A stretch of DNA of 64,000 nt, taken from the NCBI GenBank assembly GCA_947034895.1, contig OX344762.1, positions 37,862,760 through 37,926,759 of the forward strand, given 5' to 3'. The notes under the pieces were generated by a model. That model was not told where the DNA came from, ran no database searches, and worked only from the letters and a program-made list of their open reading frames with translations. The translations under genes and the position numbers were made by a program. Every line of letters starts with the position of its first letter. The stretch's first letter is position 1. Positions 61,782 through 64,000 of the stretch are shown here, one piece after another. Origin of the DNA: Rhytidiadelphus loreus. Lineage: Eukaryota; Streptophyta; Bryopsida; Hypnales; Hylocomiaceae.

Positions 61782-62288
61782 TTGCAAGGACCGAAGAATG
61801 AATTGGAGTCCCAAAAAATCTTCACACTCATGACTGCAAAGCATGAGATGTTTTTAGAGGATTTGGATATTATAGATGGTAGGGACCTCATGACGCCGGA
61901 CAACAATAAGTGGATTAGGATTTTAGAGGAAGTAATGCGTGTTGGCTTTTCACCCTATGTTTGTGATGGACCTGCATGCAAGATAAAATGGAACCAACTC
62001 ATACCAGATTACAAAAAAATTGCAAAATATTTTTGTATAATGGAGAGAAGTAAACCTAAATACTGAGATTTGAGTTCAAATGAGCGGAAGGCCAAGGGTC
62101 TTCCTAACCATTTTGCTTAAGACATTTTTCCTACCATCCATGAGTGGTAGTGGCACTTGTCCAACAATCCAACCCCCTCATATATGTGATTCGTTTGCAC
62201 CAGATGACTTCAACTACGAACTACATGGATATGACAAAGATCATAGAGATGAAGAGGGTGATTGCAAGAAAGACCAAACAATTTTCGT
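61782..62288 (+). pseudogene. Decayed Myb/trihelix-like transposon ORF
   Basis: Reads 'DNNKWIRILEEVMRVGFSPYV' (about 61,900-61,962), then 'CKIKWNQLIPDYKKIAKYF', a trihelix/Myb-like DNA-binding pattern often found in plant transposon ORFs. After a TGA (62,064-62,066) the same frame continues 'DLSSNERKAKGLPNHF', hits further stops, and a shifted frame gives 'TIQPPHICDSFAPDDFNYE'. It is cut off at the miniature element at 62,289. Non-functional. Confidence 0.5.
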
Positions 62289-62454
62289 AGCGTTTGGTCA
62301 AAAACTGTGTTTTTTTTGCTCAGTACTAGGAGTACTACAAAATGGAGCAATCTCAGCCATTGATCTGAAAAATCAACGGCCAATAGTATTTTTTAGTACT
62401 TTATAATACTGAAACTGTACTACTTAAAAAAAATGACAGTTTGTCACAAAAAGT
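62289..62454. mobile_element. Miniature relative of the 14.7-kb transposon
   Basis: 166 bp with inverted ends AGCGTTTGGTCAAAAACTGT and the complement of ACTTTTTGTGACAAACTGT, followed inward by GTACT words on both sides (AGTACTAGGAGTACTAC; AGTACTTTATAATACTG). The centre 'cagccattgatctgaaaaatcaacgg' is itself an imperfect palindrome. The left 50 bp align with 46,443-46,490. Target duplication not recognisable. Confidence 0.6.
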
Positions 62455-62489
62455 AGATAAAATTAAGTATAAATTAATAAAAATTAGAA

Positions 62490-62975
62490 ATCATGAATAA
62501 AAAAACTAAAAATTGGCCATTTATAAAGACTTGATAGTGATTACATTTCACCAAAAACTAGAAGTTGAAACCATCATGAAAGTTTGGAGTGCTATGCACA
62601 AAGGACTCCTATTTGCATGCATGTTGAAGACAAATAATTGTGTTTTTTTTAATTCCCTTTGGTGGGCATATGCCTATCTAGTGTGAGAATAGGCCACAAA
62701 AAAGTCAAGTGAACATCATGTTTTTTGGATACTGCATAGTACTAAAAAACCCTAAACCGCAAAGTGTGACAAATTAGCTAAATTGATATTTAATTATAAA
62801 ATTATTTTTGAAAATTTTTGAAAAATAATAAATCTCATGTTTTCTGAGTTAGCAATCTTCCATAAAAAGTTCAAGTCCATTGGCTTCAATTTCCAAAAGT
62901 TATGGCCAAAACCAACTCCGTCACTCCAATTTGTGACGCCTCATAGGACCGGTCTTTCTTGCAATCACCCAAGAC
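62490..62975. repeat. Dispersed repeat, copy 2
   Basis: Second copy of the repeat at 61,190-61,705, same orientation. Sequence to its right up to 63,475 has an open frame (62,959-63,294) without any recognisable family and is probably transposon-derived. Confidence 0.65.
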
Positions 62976-63475
62976 AGTAGTGAACCAACCACAAAGTACC
63001 CCATGGACCTTCCCTACTAGATTAACAAAGGCTATCGTAGACAATTCACTCCTTTGGTTCCCGCATCAAATGTCAAAGACACCAACTTTGAGGCCAATGC
63101 GTGGTAGATCTGCCTCCAGGTGTGAACCCCCCAATTATCACTTTGTCCGACACTACTCAATACCAAGTGAAGAAATGTCCAAAATACATTGCTATCAAGC
63201 GCAAGAATCTCTCAAGACATGCCATAATAGTGGAGGCAATAAAATCCACAAGAGTCATCATAGCACAACATATGTAAGATATAGTAGAATCTAGTCAGAA
63301 CTTGGAATGTTCTAAGATTGAGGTACAATTGAAGTTGTTCAGTGAGTAGATGTCATATCAATGAGAGAAGGACCTCAGACTTTACGAGAATGCAATGGTA
63401 GCTAATGAGAATGCCCACCTATCCATTTTGAAGCAAGGAGAGATGGTGAATTGCTTAGAACAACTTTTGAATGTT

Positions 63476-64000
63476 CACTACAACAAAAGCAGTGTTTTAT
63501 GATTGCAAAGTATGACTACAATGAGTCATAAAATCAAAAAATATGACTCATGCAAAAATCATTGTAGATGATTTGGAGCATGACTGGGTCTAGTCATTAC
63601 CGACAAGTCACTTTGGACATCAGTTATATTTTGAATCATATAGGTTGGGGGTATAATTAGCTATAATTAACATTTTTTTGCCAATGTAGCGTATACGTTG
63701 ATTATCCTTGGGGGCTTGAGTTTTTCTTGAGCTACTTGGGCAAAGAAAAAATATCCAATATGGCATATGACTCCGTTTAGTCATATTTTTGGCTGACATG
63801 GAATATGATTATGGTGAGTCATGTTTTGGTTGATATGAAATATGACTACAATGAGTCATATTTTGGCTAACGTGAAATATAACTACAATGAGTCATATTT
63901 TTGTTCATGTGGAATATGACTGTGACAAATCACTTTTTTTGTTGATGTGAATTGTGGAATATTACTCTTGCAAGTCATATTTTTTGCTATGTGGAAAATA
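63476..64000. mobile_element. Left end of a CACTA element with tandem subterminal repeats (runs off window)
   Basis: Begins CACTACAACAAAA at 63,476, a standard CACTA terminus. Inside are repeated copies of a TATGACT(A)CAATGAGTCATA-type palindromic word (63,510-63,555). From about 63,755 to the window end there are about five imperfect units of 45-50 bp, each containing 'aatatgact...gagtcatatttt'. The right end and any transposase lie outside the window. Confidence 0.65.

Noticed and set aside
46443..62454. Reading the similar sequences at 46,443 and 62,289 as LTRs of a retrotransposon
   Set aside because: They are only about 50 bp, the 62,289 copy belongs to a self-contained 166-bp inverted-repeat element, and the large element has its own inverted right end at about 61,174. 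No gag, reverse transcriptase or integrase is seen.
61190..62975. The paired direct repeats as LTRs
   Set aside because: They lack TG...CA ends, a primer-binding site or a polypurine tract, and the enclosed ORF is Myb/trihelix-like, not retroviral.
62959..63294. 111-codon open frame on the plus strand
   Set aside because: No recognisable motif, lies directly beyond a dispersed repeat, and is probably decayed transposon sequence.

Overview
This window is nuclear DNA from a land plant. It holds spliced genes with GT-AG introns, a plastid-type transit sequence, long AT-rich intergenic DNA, and many plant-type DNA transposon relics (CACTA, hAT, Stowaway, Tourist/Harbinger). A plant-type gene for a pyruvoyl-dependent arginine decarboxylase and the general repeat load make me favour a seed-free plant (bryophyte or lycophyte), but that is inference. 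All gene models are my own manual splice predictions, checked for phase and length.

Layout. 8-124: last exon of an alcohol dehydrogenase-like gene (+). 1.3-2.8 kb: predicted plastid pyruvoyl-dependent arginine decarboxylase (-, 3 exons). 5.2-28.5 kb: a direct tandem duplication with a unit of about 12 kb. Each unit carries a seven-exon FAD-dependent monooxygenase gene (-), plus a broken RING-CH gene behind it. A third, degenerate copy of the last exon lies at 5.6-5.9 kb. The two units differ by several insertions, and for most of them the paralogous unit preserves the empty site. 28.8-33.4 kb: no gene recognised, repeats only. 35.5-40.8 kb: an intact 17-exon SSX2IP/ADIP (Msd1-like) gene (+). 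40.8-46.4 kb: repeats.

46.4-61.2 kb is the most interesting part. Imperfect inverted termini (about 46,443 and 61,174) bound two convergent genes. The plus-strand gene is an intact 10-exon, 1,270-residue protein that joins a RING-H2-like finger to a SUVR-type SET histone lysine methyltransferase domain. The minus-strand gene is a transposase-like gene with one in-frame stop and one 8-bp tandem duplication that shifts the frame. GTACT/AGTACT words are conspicuous throughout the introns, flanks and termini. A 166-bp miniature element at 62.3 kb has the same terminal sequence. I read this as a roughly 14.7-kb DNA transposon that carries its own histone methyltransferase, with a now-decayed transposase.

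61.2-64.0 kb: a duplicated dispersed repeat, a decayed Myb/trihelix-like transposon ORF, and the left end of a further CACTA element (63,476) whose tandem subterminal repeats run off the window.
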